The position numbers were made by a program, and so were the translations under genes. The notes under the pieces were generated by a model. It did no database searches and was not told the DNA's origin. It worked only from the letters and a program-made list of their open reading frames with translations. From positions 1,451,501 through 1,515,500 of the forward strand of contig NZ_JAENXS010000001.1 in assembly GCF_016612535.1 (NCBI RefSeq): a stretch of 64,000 nucleotides of DNA, read 5' to 3'. Within the stretch, counting starts at the first letter, position 1. The number at the start of each line of letters is the position of its first letter. The stretch is from Bradyrhizobium diazoefficiens. Lineage in GTDB: Bacteria; Pseudomonadota; Alphaproteobacteria; Rhizobiales; Xanthobacteraceae. Below, piece after piece: positions 1-9,301 of the stretch.

Positions 1-619
1 GACAAACGGGCTCGAGCAGAAAGCCCCGCAGCTCTGGGAGATAGCGCACGCACAAAACGTGACGTTCGAACATGTCCAAGAGTCCGGGGCTGCGGCGCTC
101 GACGAGCTTCGTCGCGCGTTCTCATCGAACTACCTTCGTCAGGTCTTGGACGCCGGACGGGCCGCCTTTGAACACGCCATCGGAGTCCAGTGCGACCCAG
201 CTTGGCTCAACGTCGGCAACTTCGACAGCGAAGCTCTGTATGGTCTGAGGCGCGATGCCGAAGGCGTCTCAGCGGCAGAGCCGGCCAAACTCCTGCGCCC
301 TGCAAATCCGGAAGCCCTCGGCTTTTTCCACTTGCTGCTCCGTCAGGCTGGGGCTGTTGAACGGGCTGACGGTTATGATCTGAACGGCCGGACCATCCGC
401 GTCCTCAACGGAGCTCAATCCGTCCTCGGAACGCTTCGTGGGAAGTTCGTCGAGCCGCCTGCCGCGATGCAGTCTGACATCGTTGTAGCAGTGGGCGCGA
501 CAGACCTGGGCGTCCCGGACAACGTCGTGCGCAGCGGACGCGCCGGCGACGTCATTCGTCCTGATCCAGCGGGCGAATGGTACGACCTCCCTGGGGCAAG
601 AGCGGCGTTGGGCATCTGA
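1..619 (+). CDS. C-terminal part of an unrecognised protein (start lies before the window)
   Basis: The frame is open from base 2 to the TGA at 617-619, so the gene very probably starts upstream of the window; the GTG at 59 is only the first internal start candidate. About 205 residues are visible. They are soluble, with no membrane segment or signal peptide and no motif I recognise. The end of the gene overlaps the ATG of the next frame (TGATG), a translational-coupling arrangement. I assign no function. The adjacent broken partner and the decayed DNA after it suggest a transferred pair of genes at an island edge, which is inference. Confidence 0.5.
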   Translation, partial: TNGLEQKAPQLWEIAHAQNVTFEHVQESGAAALDELRRAFSSNYLRQVLDAGRAAFEHAIGVQCDPAWLNVGNFDSEALYGLRRDAEGVSAAEPAKLLRPANPEALGFFHLLLRQAGAVERADGYDLNGRTIRVLNGAQSVLGTLRGKFVEPPAAMQSDIVVAVGATDLGVPDNVVRSGRAGDVIRPDPAGEWYDLPGARAALGI

Positions 620-930
620 TGGACATCTTCACACAAGCCGAAATCCTCCTTCGCGACGCCCAGTATGAGACCTGGACGTGGACTGGCTCAGCCGGCCCCG
701 TGACCTGTTTCGAAAACGCGGCGCTCATGGGATTCGTCCACGTCTTCGACACCGCCCTATCTGCTGCCCGACGATCTTCGAGAAACCATCACCGTCACCG
801 TTTCGTTCGTCGACGACAGCGGTGCTCCCGCCGGCCAGCGAAGCCGCGCGGACGCGAGAATCCGGGCGGGCCATCGAGGGCGGCCGAAATCGACGAGGTC
901 CTGCCCGAACACGTGCCGAAGAGCGGGCCC
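619..930 (+). pseudogene. Frameshifted partner of the upstream unknown gene
   Basis: An ATG at 619 overlaps the preceding stop and begins a plausible protein (MDIFTQAEILLRDAQYETW, continuing FENAALMGFVHVFD). After about 46 codons the reading becomes arginine-rich and unlike protein. A different plus frame then reads sensibly (LPDDLRETITVTVSFVDD) for about 20 codons. This pattern suits a frameshift or small deletion near 760-770. The family is not recognised. The coupling to the upstream gene suggests the two worked together when intact. Confidence 0.4.
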
Positions 931-1406
931 TGAAATCGTCGATGTGCGAAGCGGTGGCCCATGACCGGGATTTCACAATCGACGAGCGGGCGAACCAGCG
1001 GCGAGCCCTGGCCATCAGCCATGCCCGCCTCATCGAATTCCGCGGTCGGCGGCGGCTTCCGAACCTTCCAATGCACCGAGCGCGCCACCGCCCCAAATTC
1101 GTGCGCGGGTCAAAGAGAAATCCTCTTCGAGGCGGCGCTCGAGCATGGCGCGGTTGTGGCGTCCGGATCAACTTCGGACGCGGCCACGAGCGGCACCTTC
1201 CAGGGCGAGGAGATCCTGCCTTCCAGGACCAACGCAAAGCAGCCGGCCTCTTCAGGGGAGGTGGCGAAGGTGGAGGCGCTGGCCGCGGCGCGGCGACGGA
1301 TTACATCATTGGCGTCGGGCCGCCGCGCTCAGCCTGGATCTCACCGGCGCCTTGCGGCTGCTCGGGGACGCGTCGCTGCTTCAAACAGAGCGGCTGCGTC
1401 ACGCGT
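931..1406. other. No supportable gene; probably decayed coding DNA
   Basis: Several long open frames exist on both strands, but they are rich in Arg, Ala, Ser and Pro as expected of out-of-frame high-GC DNA, and none has recognisable motifs. I see no repeat, terminator or operator here. The stretch lies between two broken genes and is best read as an eroded island boundary. Confidence 0.4.
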
Positions 1407-1963
1407 TCAACAGCCTGTTCTGAACTGTGTCGTTTCGAAGTTGGACGCGCCGAGCAGCGCATCGTCGGAACAAATCCGACTCGCTTGCCAGTGGCTCATC
1501 GGAGATCCCCTTCCCGCATCGGCGGCGGCGTGCGCGCCGCCCATTTCGGTCCGGACCAAACCGGGGGCCGGTATTCCCACCAGCACGCCGTCGCCAGCCC
1601 ATTCGCGCGAGAGCTCCGCATGCCGCTTGTTGAGCGCTGCCTTCGAGGCCCGATACGCATATCTATTGATGTCGGCGCTGGCGGCGCCGATATAACCGAG
1701 ACTGGTGGAGCCCAAGCCGCTGCTGCACCCAGCTTCTTCTCGGAGCCACGCCTCGAGTTCTCCTTCAGCGCCTCGACAATGAGTACGGGACCAAGGGCGT
1801 TGACACGCAGGGTAGTCATCCAGCCCTCGGCTTCGATGCAGGCGGCCGACTGGCCGATCGGGCCGATGATTCCCGCGTTGTTGATGATGATGTCGATCGG
1901 TTGATCGACAAGAGCGTGCTTGAGGCGCGCGATGGAGGCTTGGTCAGCTGCATCGAGCGCCAT
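1407..1963 (-). pseudogene. Short-chain dehydrogenase/reductase, frameshifted
   Basis: The minus strand holds an SDR in two pieces. The upstream piece (to about 1720) has the NNAG motif (IIINNAGIIGP) and the following helix ALGPVLIVEALKEN. The rest continues in another frame with the catalytic YxxxK (RYAYRASKAALN) and the VxPGxVxTxMG-type segment (GIPAPGLVRTEMGG). One frameshift near 1720 separates them. The N-terminal glycine-rich cofactor motif is also missing, so the gene is truncated as well. It starts 20 bases after bioA and may be the relic of a gene once co-transcribed with the bio operon. Confidence 0.8.
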
Positions 1964-1982
1964 GCACCGACGCCGGATACTT

Positions 1983-3269
1983 CTACGTTACATAGTTGCG
2001 CCTCCAAGCCGTCGCATCGGCCGCATCGCGGATTGCGCCGTAGATCTCATCAAGATCTGATGCCGTGACACAATATGGCGGCATGACATAAATCGTGTTG
2101 CCAAGCGGTCGCAGAAGTAGATTTCGTTCGATAAAGAATGCCTGAAGTTCGGGACCGATCTTCGCAAGATAGCCCGCTTCGCTCGTTCTTAGATCGAGTG
2201 CTGTGACGGTACCGGTCCGACGGACGTTTGCAAAGCGTGGATCAGTACGGAATGGCTCAATCGCCCGCTCCTGCATCCTGGCTACCGATGCCACGCGCTG
2301 ATGAGACTGCTGATCCTGCCAAATTTCCAGATTGGCCTTCGCCGCGGCGCAGGCTATTGGGTTTGCGGTATACGAACTCGAATGAAAAAACGTCCGGGCG
2401 CGATCCTTCGAATAGTGCGCATCAAAGATGTCTGAGCGGCAGAGTGTTACTGCGAGCGGAAGCGCTCCTCCGGTCAGTCCCTTCGAATAGCAGGCGATAT
2501 CGGGCGTGACGTTGGCCTGCTGACAAGCAAACAATGTACCAGTGCGGCCCCACCCCGTCATGACCTCGTCAGCAATGAACAAGACGCCCGACGCCTCGCA
2601 GATCCGCTTCATCTCCTTCAACACCCAGGCGGGGTACATCAGCATTCCGCCGGCCCCAAGTATCAGGGGCTCGACAATGAAGGCGGCCGGACTATCCTTT
2701 TGACATGCAGTCTCAAGCGCATCGAGCGTTATCTGCTCACGGCCGCTGGCCGGAAACGGGACTGATATCACGTCGAACAGCAACGGCCCGTATGGCGCAT
2801 TGAATACGGATCTGGCACCCACTGACATCGCACCGATCGTATCGCCGTGGTAGGAGTGTTGCATCACAACGATGCGCGTTCGCTGCTTCCCGAGATGACG
2901 CCAATAGCCAAGCGCCATCTTCAAGGCGACTTCCACGCTTGTGGAGCCACTATCGGAGAAGAAGACATGATCGAGGCCGGGCGGCGCGAGTTCCAACACA
3001 AGCGCTGCAACCTCCTCGGCCGGGTCATGCGTGTAGCCGGCGAAAATGATCTGGTTGAGCTTGGCTGCCTGGTCTTGAATGGCGTTCACAATACGGGGAT
3101 GGCAATGGCCGTGGGTTACGACCCACCAGGATGAAATCGCATCCAGGATACGACGTCCATCAGACGTGCTGAGGTAAGCACCATCCCCACGCACAACCCT
3201 CGTCATCTCGTCTTGAAGCGCGTGTTGCGTGAATGGATGCCAGATTGGCGAGTTCTTCTTTGGCATCAT
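1983..3269 (-). CDS. bioA: Adenosylmethionine-8-amino-7-oxononanoate aminotransferase
   Basis: BioA makes 7,8-diaminopelargonate from 7-keto-8-aminopelargonate, using S-adenosylmethionine as amino donor and PLP as cofactor, in the cytosol. The 428-residue protein has the class III aminotransferase core: the SWWVVTHGH region near residue 50, the cofactor Asp in FIADEV (about 234) and the Schiff-base Lys in CYSKGLTGG (about 263). A longer frame exists upstream, but those extra 89 codons are the bioD antisense frame; the ATG at 3269 overlaps the bioD stop (ATGA). It is the last intact gene of the bioB-panD-bioF-bioD-bioA unit. Confidence 0.95.
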   Translation of the reverse strand: MMPKKNSPIWHPFTQHALQDEMTRVVRGDGAYLSTSDGRRILDAISSWWVVTHGHCHPRIVNAIQDQAAKLNQIIFAGYTHDPAEEVAALVLELAPPGLDHVFFSDSGSTSVEVALKMALGYWRHLGKQRTRIVVMQHSYHGDTIGAMSVGARSVFNAPYGPLLFDVISVPFPASGREQITLDALETACQKDSPAAFIVEPLILGAGGMLMYPAWVLKEMKRICEASGVLFIADEVMTGWGRTGTLFACQQANVTPDIACYSKGLTGGALPLAVTLCRSDIFDAHYSKDRARTFFHSSSYTANPIACAAAKANLEIWQDQQSHQRVASVARMQERAIEPFRTDPRFANVRRTGTVTALDLRTSEAGYLAKIGPELQAFFIERNLLLRPLGNTIYVMPPYCVTASDLDEIYGAIRDAADATAWRRNYVT

Positions 3270-3901
3270 GGATTCAAGAAATGAGCAGGGATGAATGCGT
3301 TCTGGAACACGGTCTGCAGCGTGTCTGCCGCAAGTGGCGAAAGCCAGGGCAATCGGCCCAGCCAACGAACGCGCCCGATCTCGCAAATCGCACTCTCGGT
3401 TTCGGGACTTCTTTCCCCGATGAACGCGATCCCAAGAATGCGAATCTGCCGCTTTCGAAGCGCCTCTATCGAAAGCAGCGAGTGATTGATCGTACCAAGC
3501 TGCGTTCTTGCGCAAAGCACGACAGGAAGGTCCCACCGCTCGAAGACGTCAATGTAGAGCATGCCAGAATTCAGCGGCACCATCAGCCCACCGGCGCCCT
3601 CGATCACCAGAGGCCGCTGCCCGGCCTCAGGCAGATGCAGGGACTCCACGTCAATGCGCACTCCATCGATTTCCGCCGAATGATGGGGGGATGCAGGCGT
3701 TCGGAGTCGGTAAAGTTCCGGCATAATGCGATCCGCGGAGAGACCGCCCAATCGTGCGACCACGTCTGTGTCGGTCTCTTCTTCGAGACCCGCCTGAATC
3801 GGCTTCCAATAGCTCGCACCCAGGAGATGAGCGAGTCCTGCTGAAAACACGGTTTTTCCGATGCCGGTATCGGTCCCCGTCACCACGATCCGCTGGCTCA
3901 T
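3266..3901 (-). CDS. bioD: Dethiobiotin synthetase
   Basis: BioD closes the ureido ring: ATP-dependent carboxylation of 7,8-diaminopelargonate to dethiobiotin. The 211-residue protein begins with the family P-loop GTDTGIGKT (about residues 8-16) and has the conserved [12 protein letters not shown] segment near residue 100. The length is typical. Both ends overlap neighbours by 4 bases (ATGA with bioF and with bioA), so translation is tightly coupled. Confidence 0.95.
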   Translation of the reverse strand: MSQRIVVTGTDTGIGKTVFSAGLAHLLGASYWKPIQAGLEEETDTDVVARLGGLSADRIMPELYRLRTPASPHHSAEIDGVRIDVESLHLPEAGQRPLVIEGAGGLMVPLNSGMLYIDVFERWDLPVVLCARTQLGTINHSLLSIEALRKRQIRILGIAFIGERSPETESAICEIGRVRWLGRLPWLSPLAADTLQTVFQNAFIPAHFLNP

Positions 3902-5052
3902 CGAACCCAGTCCCTCGTCTCCTCGGTGAGCGCATCGAGCATCGCAAGCACGTCGCTCTTCTCCACGTTGAGTGTCAGTGAAATTCGCAAGCGCGCTGTT
4001 CCCGCCGGGACGGTTGGTGGCCGGATTCCGCGGACGTCGAAGCCATGGCCCTGCAATGCAGAGGCAAGGCGCATTGCACGTGCGTTGTCCCCGACGATAA
4101 ATGGCACGATCTGAGAGTCCGAAGGGCTCTCCAGACGCCGTTTGCGGATCTCCTGATGGGAGAACGCGACCAGATCGGCTAGACGCTGCTGGCGGTCCGG
4201 TTCGTCTCGGAGGATCAATAATGCCTCCCGTACGGCGATCGCCATCAATGGCGACGGGGCGGTCGCGAAGATGAACGGACGGCAGCGATTGACCAGAAAA
4301 TCACGCAGCACGCGTGGCCCGGTCACGAGTGCGCCGGCAGCCCCCAGAGCCTTGCCGCAGGTATGAACCACCAGGACGTTTTCATGCCTCTCATAGGGTG
4401 CGGTCAGTCCTCGCCCGTGGTCGCCGAACACGCCCGTGGCATGGGCCTCGTCCACCATGAGGAACGCATCATACCGGTCGGCTATTGCTACGAGATCCTT
4501 CAGTGGCGCGAAATCGCCATCCATGCTGTAGAGGCTTTCGACCACGATCCAGACCCGGCCGATCCCGCCATTCGCATGCCACTCACGAATTGTGCTTTCG
4601 ACCGCGTCAGGATCGTTGTGGGCGCTTATCCGGAAGTCGGCCCGGCCCGCCCTTGCGCCCTCATGGATACTCGCGTGCACGAGCGAATCGAGAACGAGCA
4701 AATCATCACGTTGCGGCAGCGTCGTCAGGACGGCAAAGTTTGCAACATACCCCCCGCCAAAGAAGAGAGCGGTCTCCGCTCCAAAGAACTGAGCCGCCTC
4801 CATTTCGAGGCGCTCGTGCTCGTCGCAATTGCCTCGCAAAAGCCGGGAGCCGCCGGCCCCGATCGGCGTCCCCGCCTCCAGCGCGCCCGTTATAGCCTTC
4901 TTCATGCGCGGTGCGCTTGCCAGCGCCAGGTAGTCGTTCGATGTAAAATCGATTCCCGAGCGCGGTTTGAGGCCACGCAGCCGGTTGTCTTCTTTCAGCG
5001 CGTGCAGCGCGGCGGCATACTGCGCACCTTTGGTTGGCGGGACTGTAGACAT
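3898..5052 (-). CDS. bioF: 8-amino-7-oxononanoate synthase
   Basis: BioF condenses pimeloyl-CoA (or pimeloyl-ACP) with L-alanine, a PLP-dependent alpha-oxoamine synthase reaction that enters the ring-building part of biotin synthesis. The 384 residues show the GSRLLRGN loop (about 68-75), [10 protein letters not shown] near 201-210 and the PLP lysine in [10 protein letters not shown] (about 234). The C-terminal [18 protein letters not shown] segment is typical. It overlaps bioD by 4 bases and follows panD after 85 bases. No bioC, bioH or bioZ is present in the window, so the pimeloyl precursor must come from elsewhere. Confidence 0.95.
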   Translation of the reverse strand: MSTVPPTKGAQYAAALHALKEDNRLRGLKPRSGIDFTSNDYLALASAPRMKKAITGALEAGTPIGAGGSRLLRGNCDEHERLEMEAAQFFGAETALFFGGGYVANFAVLTTLPQRDDLLVLDSLVHASIHEGARAGRADFRISAHNDPDAVESTIREWHANGGIGRVWIVVESLYSMDGDFAPLKDLVAIADRYDAFLMVDEAHATGVFGDHGRGLTAPYERHENVLVVHTCGKALGAAGALVTGPRVLRDFLVNRCRPFIFATAPSPLMAIAVREALLILRDEPDRQQRLADLVAFSHQEIRKRRLESPSDSQIVPFIVGDNARAMRLASALQGHGFDVRGIRPPTVPAGTARLRISLTLNVEKSDVLAMLDALTEETRDWVR

Positions 5053-5137
5053 TCTTCACTCTCGAACTCGTCGCCAATTGCGCAAGAGCACCATTGGCCT
5101 GTTAGAACAGCACTTCTAACGTCAAGCATGCGGCGGT

Positions 5138-5491
5138 TTAACCGGCGAGGCTGCGATTTTCGCGGTCAACCCGCACAATGCGGGGTGCGAATGATTTCGC
5201 TTCGGTCTCGTCAAAGCAGGCATATGCAACGATCATGACCTTATCTCCGGGCACCGCGAGGCGCGCGGCCGCACCATTCAGGCTGATCGTGCCGGAGCCT
5301 TGGGGCGCCTCGACAACGCAGGTTGCAAAGCGCGCTCCGGTTTCGACGTTGTAGATGTCGACGCGTTCGTTGACGATAATTCCCACGGCGTCCAACAGCG
5401 CACGATCAATCCATATCGAGCCTTCATGGTGAAGATCGGCCTCCGTCACCGACGCGCGATGAATTTTGCCTTTCATCAAGGTCACTTGCAT
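5138..5491 (-). CDS. panD: Aspartate 1-decarboxylase (pyruvoyl enzyme)
   Basis: PanD makes beta-alanine for pantothenate and CoA. The 117-residue proenzyme has the self-cleavage site Gly24-Ser25 (HHEGSIWID); Ser25 becomes the pyruvoyl group. The [14 protein letters not shown] start and the [19 protein letters not shown] segment are diagnostic. It lies inside the bio operon, 55 bases after bioB and 85 before bioF, which couples CoA-precursor supply to biotin synthesis. An island-borne bio cluster is known from Mesorhizobium symbiosis islands; a panD in this setting is from memory. Confidence 0.95.
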   Translation of the reverse strand: MQVTLMKGKIHRASVTEADLHHEGSIWIDRALLDAVGIIVNERVDIYNVETGARFATCVVEAPQGSGTISLNGAAARLAVPGDKVMIVAYACFDETEAKSFAPRIVRVDRENRSLAG

Positions 5492-5546
5492 TTCTCACCT
5501 CAAATTGGACTGGCGTACCACATGCGCCTTTGGTGAGCCATTTTGC

Positions 5547-6542
5547 TCAGTCGAACCCGGACGTCATGCCGAGCCGAGCCAGCAAATTGGCGTCGCGCTC
5601 GGCTCCCGGATTGGCTGTGGTCAGGAGCACATCGCCGATAAAGATTGAATTCGCGCCGGCCAGGAAGCACAGCGCCTGCAGTTCATCGCTCATATGCCGC
5701 CGTCCGGCGGACAGGCGCACCACGCTCTTCGGCATCATGATGCGGGCCGTCGCGACCAGGCGCACCAGGGCGATGGGGTCGGGACGGTCCGCTGTGTCGT
5801 TGACCGGCACAGCTTTGACCTCGTTCCACAGGTTGATCGGCACGCTTTCCGGATGCGAAGGGAGATTGGCGAGCAGGACGAGCATGGCAAGGCGATCCTC
5901 GACGCCCTCGCCCATTCCAATGATGCCACCGCAGCACACTTTGATGCCGGCGTCGCGTACATGCGCAAGTGTATTGATGCGATCCTGCAAGATCCGGGTC
6001 GTGATGATCTTGCCGTAAAAGTCGGGCGAGGTGTCGACGTTATGGTTGTAGAAGTCGAGCCCGGCATCGGCGAGTCTTGCGGCCTGTTCTGGTTTGAGCA
6101 TGCCAAGCGTGACGCAGGTTTCCATGCCCAGAGACTTGACTGCACTGACCATGTCACAGACCTGATCAAGGTCACGGTCTTTCGGACTGCGCCACGCCGC
6201 AGCCATACAGAAGCGGGTCGCGCCGGCGTCCTTCGCGCGTTGTGCGGTCGCAACCACATCGGCGCGATCCATCAGGGGGGTGGCCTTCAGGCCAGTGTCA
6301 TAATGCGCGCTCTGCGAACAGTAGCCGCAATCCTCAGGGCAGCCGCCCGTCTTGATACTGAGCAGGCTCGCGGTTTCGACATGGTTCGGATCGAAGTTCT
6401 CACGATGAACGCTTTGCGCCTCAAGCATCACGTCGGCAAATGGCAGGCCATAGAGGGCATTTACCTCGGGACGATTCCAATCCCTGCGAAGCAGCGCGAG
6501 AGCGCCCGCCTTCTCCCATTGTGCTCCAGCACCAGCATCCAT
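5547..6542 (-). CDS. bioB: Biotin synthase (radical SAM)
   Basis: BioB inserts sulfur into dethiobiotin using a radical-SAM [4Fe-4S] cluster and an auxiliary [2Fe-2S] cluster. The CxxxCxxC motif is Cys68, Cys72 and Cys75 (GCPEDCGYC). The [12 protein letters not shown] and [14 protein letters not shown] segments are typical of the family. I place the start at 6542, giving 331 residues, because AGGAG precedes that ATG by 7 bases; an upstream in-frame ATG at 6563 would fall inside the first BioR-like box. It is the first gene of the bio unit and is divergent from bioR. Confidence 0.95.
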   Translation of the reverse strand: MDAGAGAQWEKAGALALLRRDWNRPEVNALYGLPFADVMLEAQSVHRENFDPNHVETASLLSIKTGGCPEDCGYCSQSAHYDTGLKATPLMDRADVVATAQRAKDAGATRFCMAAAWRSPKDRDLDQVCDMVSAVKSLGMETCVTLGMLKPEQAARLADAGLDFYNHNVDTSPDFYGKIITTRILQDRINTLAHVRDAGIKVCCGGIIGMGEGVEDRLAMLVLLANLPSHPESVPINLWNEVKAVPVNDTADRPDPIALVRLVATARIMMPKSVVRLSAGRRHMSDELQALCFLAGANSIFIGDVLLTTANPGAERDANLLARLGMTSGFD

Positions 6543-6559
6543 ATGCTCACTCCTGCAAA

Positions 6560-6588
6560 TCATAGATAATCGTGTGAATTATCTATAG
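6560..6588. promoter_or_regulatory. Two BioR-like operators upstream of bioB
   Basis: TCATAGATAA (6560-6569) and TTATCTATAG (6579-6588) each match the rhizobial BioR palindrome TTATAGATAA/TTATCTATAA at 9 of 10 positions. They are centred 19 bases apart and sit 18-46 bases upstream of the bioB start, where a bound repressor would block the promoter or early transcription. Confidence 0.8.
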
Positions 6589-6643
6589 TCATCATGCTCG
6601 AATGGATGCTAATCGAGCCTCCTCGCCGATGCACCCGTTTTTG

Positions 6644-6653
6644 CGATAGATAA
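6644..6653. promoter_or_regulatory. Third BioR-like operator, at the bioR start
   Basis: CGATAGATAA matches the BioR palindrome at 8 of 10 positions and ends 3 bases before the bioR ATG at 6657. Its place suggests autoregulation of bioR, probably a nearly leaderless transcript or one whose ribosome access is blocked. Confidence 0.65.
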
Positions 6654-6656
6654 TCT

Positions 6657-7292
6657 ATGATCGCTGATGAGAACACGACGGTCGTCGCGCGCATTGCGGA
6701 CTCAATCGCTGAGCGCATCATCAGCGGGACACTGCAGCCAGGCGCTCCCCTCCGGCAGGATCACATCGCGCGGGAATTCAATTCCAGTCACGTCCCGGTG
6801 CGCGAAGCCTTTCGGCAATTGCAGGCCCAACATCTTGTGGTAGCTGTACCGCGTCGCGGTGTCCGGGTTGCACCGCTTGATACACATGCAGTGAAGGAGA
6901 TCGCCGAGATGCGTGCCGCGCTCGAAGTGGTCGCGTTGCGCAATTCGGCGCCAAGACTCACATCGGTTCATTTGGCACGGATCGAACTCGCCCTGATTGA
7001 AAGCGACAATGCCCAGACTATCGAGGAGTTTGAGAGGACCAACCGCGCTTTTCACCAGGCGCTGGTGATGCCGTGCGCCATGCCGCGCCTTCTCGCGAGC
7101 CTCGACGGACTCCAGCTTGCAAACTCTCGATTGGTGTTCGCGATGGCGAGGACTGCCGGCTGGCGACCGCGGTCTAACCAGGATCACCGCCTGATTCTGC
7201 AAGCGTTGCGCGCTCGCAACTTCGACCACGCTTGTAACCTGCTCGCGCGTCACATTCAAACCATAGAACGGCTTACCCTTCCCGCCTCATGA
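6657..7292 (+). CDS. bioR: GntR-family biotin repressor BioR
   Basis: BioR is the alphaproteobacterial transcription factor that represses biotin synthesis genes through TTATMKATAA boxes. This 211-residue protein has an N-terminal winged helix (about 8-75, including GTLQPGAPLRQDHIAREFNS and PVREAFRQLQAQ) and a C-terminal FCD-type helical domain (from about 85, EIAEMRAALEVVALR). It is divergent from bioB, with three BioR-like boxes in the 114-base gap. FCD GntR proteins are a large group; the naming rests on the neighbourhood and the boxes. Confidence 0.9.
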   Translation: MIADENTTVVARIADSIAERIISGTLQPGAPLRQDHIAREFNSSHVPVREAFRQLQAQHLVVAVPRRGVRVAPLDTHAVKEIAEMRAALEVVALRNSAPRLTSVHLARIELALIESDNAQTIEEFERTNRAFHQALVMPCAMPRLLASLDGLQLANSRLVFAMARTAGWRPRSNQDHRLILQALRARNFDHACNLLARHIQTIERLTLPAS

Positions 7293-7454
7293 GCCGACAA
7301 GATTTCGCCTGGTTGCCTCGATCCTCCGAAACGTCTCAACAGAGCCAGATCATCGATCCTCTCACTGCGCGAGGCGACAAGCTGAGCGAGAGGTTGCGGC
7401 GAGCTGCGTCCGACGATAGTTATGAATTCCTTGCGACATCACTCCACGGCTTCC

Positions 7455-7766
7455 ATGATCCGTCACATCGTTCTATTCACCGCCAAAGATAAGTCCCACA
7501 TTGACCAAATCGTCGATGGCCTGTTGGTTCTCACCACGATCCCGCATGCACAACGGCTCGAGGTCGCTCGTAACCGCAAGACTGATCAGCTCGGCAATGA
7601 CATCGATATCGTGGTTTATGGGGAGTTCGACAACGAGATGGAACTTGCAGCTTACAAAGCGCACGATCTCTATCAGGAAGCAATCAGACGAGTTCGACCG
7701 CTCCGGGAGCTGCGGTTCGCAGCCGATTACATTGTCCCTTCCGATTTGCCCGAAGATGGACCATAG
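7455..7766 (+). CDS. Dabb (stress-responsive alpha/beta barrel) domain protein
   Basis: This 103-residue protein begins MIRHIVLFTAKD, the hallmark opening of the ferredoxin-like Dabb family (dimeric alpha/beta barrels), and ends AADYIVPSD, another typical piece. Members include stress proteins and small enzymes acting on polyketide-like or aromatic substrates; this one has no assigned reaction. A frame starting at 7422 exists, but the conserved domain begins at 7455. It stands alone between bioR and pabB on the same strand. Confidence 0.8.
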   Translation: MIRHIVLFTAKDKSHIDQIVDGLLVLTTIPHAQRLEVARNRKTDQLGNDIDIVVYGEFDNEMELAAYKAHDLYQEAIRRVRPLRELRFAADYIVPSDLPEDGP

Positions 7767-7915
7767 GCTGTCCACATCGCCAATGTACCCATAGCAGAAG
7801 TTGACCTGATGATCGGCCTCTTGAGTGGGTGGAGCGATCGCCGCTCGCCTGGCAGTCGGTGTCACATTGGCGGCGCCGGTCCAGGCGCGTCAGCATTCCG
7901 AAACTGATCAGTCGG

Positions 7916-9301
7916 ATGCATGTTCGCGAGCTGCCCTGGATTGAGCCAATCACAGCAATGCAAAAGCTGGCGCATCGCGCCAACCTTACGTTCTTCGATA
8001 GCGCAGCAAGCAATGAGTTGCTCGGGCGCTATTCGTATCTGTCTTGCGATCCCTTCAGCACCTACAAGGTCGTGGACGGGCGAGCGTTCTGGAACGATGA
8101 GGCTCTCGACGGCGATCCATGGGAACTGCTTCGGGCACGGCTTGCGAACTATCCGCAAGAGTATCGACCCGATCTTCCACCGTTCCAGGGAGGCGCCGCC
8201 GGATTCTTCGGTTATGATCTAAGCCGGACATTGGAGCGCTTGCCGGCGCAACGTACCGACCTCGGTCTGCCGCAATCCATCCTGCATTTCTATGACGTTG
8301 TCGTCAGCTTCGACCACCCTCATCGCAGATGCTGGATCGTGTCAACGGGATGGCCGGAGCAGGATCCCGCCCGCCGAAGGGAGCGAGCACGCGGTCGCGC
8401 CAAGGAGTTTGCCGCACTCCTTGCGAAGCCAAAACCGCCCGCCGCCGAACACACCGTTGCAGTGGGGACATGGCACTCGAACTTCCATCGTGAGGATTAC
8501 GTTGCGGCCGTACGGCGTGTCATCAACCTGATTCTGGCTGGAGAGGTCTTCCAAGCCAATATCGCGCAGCGCTTCAGCGCCCGCTTGCCGACATTATTTG
8601 ACCCGGTTGGCTTCTATTGTCGGCTCCGATCCTTGAACCCGGCCCCCTTCGCTGCCCTTCTGCGCTACGGCATGCTGACGGTCGCCTCGAGCTCTCCGGA
8701 ACGATTCGTCAAGCTCGACGGGCGGCAGGTCGAAACGCGCCCGATCAAGGGGACGATCGCGCGTTCGGCTGATTTCGAGGAAGACCATCGCCGCGCCGAA
8801 ACCCTTCTTAATTCCGAGAAGGATCGTGCCGAGAACACGATGATCGTCGATCTCTTGCGCAATGATCTGTCACGTGTTTGCACGCTACATTCCGTTGCGG
8901 TTCCAGTGCTGTGCAAGCTCGAATCCTATGCTTCGGTGCACCACCTCGTTTCGGTCGTGACCGGTGAGCTTGAAACAGATGGAGACGCCCTCAGCCTGCT
9001 TCGCGCCAGCTTTCCCGGCGGCTCCATTACGGGAGCACCAAAGGTTCGATCGATGGAAATCATCGCTGAAATTGAGGGGATCGCAAGGGACGTCTATTGT
9101 GGGGCGATTGGCTACATCGGCTTCAACGGGTACATGGACACAAATATTGCGATTCGTACGGTGACGATTGAAGGGGATCGCGCGGTCTTCCATGCGGGTA
9201 GCGGGATCACGGCCTTGTCGGACCCAGACGCCGAATACGAGGAGACGCTTGCCAAGGCGGCACGGATCTTCGATGCATTTCGTGCACCGGGCGCGTCGTG
9301 A
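7916..9301 (+). CDS. pabB: Aminodeoxychorismate synthase component I
   Basis: PabB aminates chorismate to 4-amino-4-deoxychorismate, the step leading to p-aminobenzoate and folate. The 461-residue chorismate-binding protein carries the PIKGT motif with Lys278, which separates PabB from TrpE (PxAGT). It also has SSSPERFVKL, EKDRAENTMIVDLLRNDL and FPGGSITGAPK. I chose the ATG at 7916; an upstream frame from 7829 is not protein-like, and no strong ribosome site is seen. It overlaps pabA by 4 bases (GTGA). Confidence 0.9.
   Translation: MHVRELPWIEPITAMQKLAHRANLTFFDSAASNELLGRYSYLSCDPFSTYKVVDGRAFWNDEALDGDPWELLRARLANYPQEYRPDLPPFQGGAAGFFGYDLSRTLERLPAQRTDLGLPQSILHFYDVVVSFDHPHRRCWIVSTGWPEQDPARRRERARGRAKEFAALLAKPKPPAAEHTVAVGTWHSNFHREDYVAAVRRVINLILAGEVFQANIAQRFSARLPTLFDPVGFYCRLRSLNPAPFAALLRYGMLTVASSSPERFVKLDGRQVETRPIKGTIARSADFEEDHRRAETLLNSEKDRAENTMIVDLLRNDLSRVCTLHSVAVPVLCKLESYASVHHLVSVVTGELETDGDALSLLRASFPGGSITGAPKVRSMEIIAEIEGIARDVYCGAIGYIGFNGYMDTNIAIRTVTIEGDRAVFHAGSGITALSDPDAEYEETLAKAARIFDAFRAPGAS

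Noticed and set aside
678..1904. A 408-codon plus-strand frame as a real gene
   Set aside because: The composition is typical of an antisense high-GC frame; it covers an SDR pseudogene on the other strand and has no motif.
3270..3536. Longer N-terminus for bioA (89 extra codons)
   Set aside because: The extra part is the shadow of bioD, and the ATG at 3269 overlaps the bioD stop, the normal arrangement.
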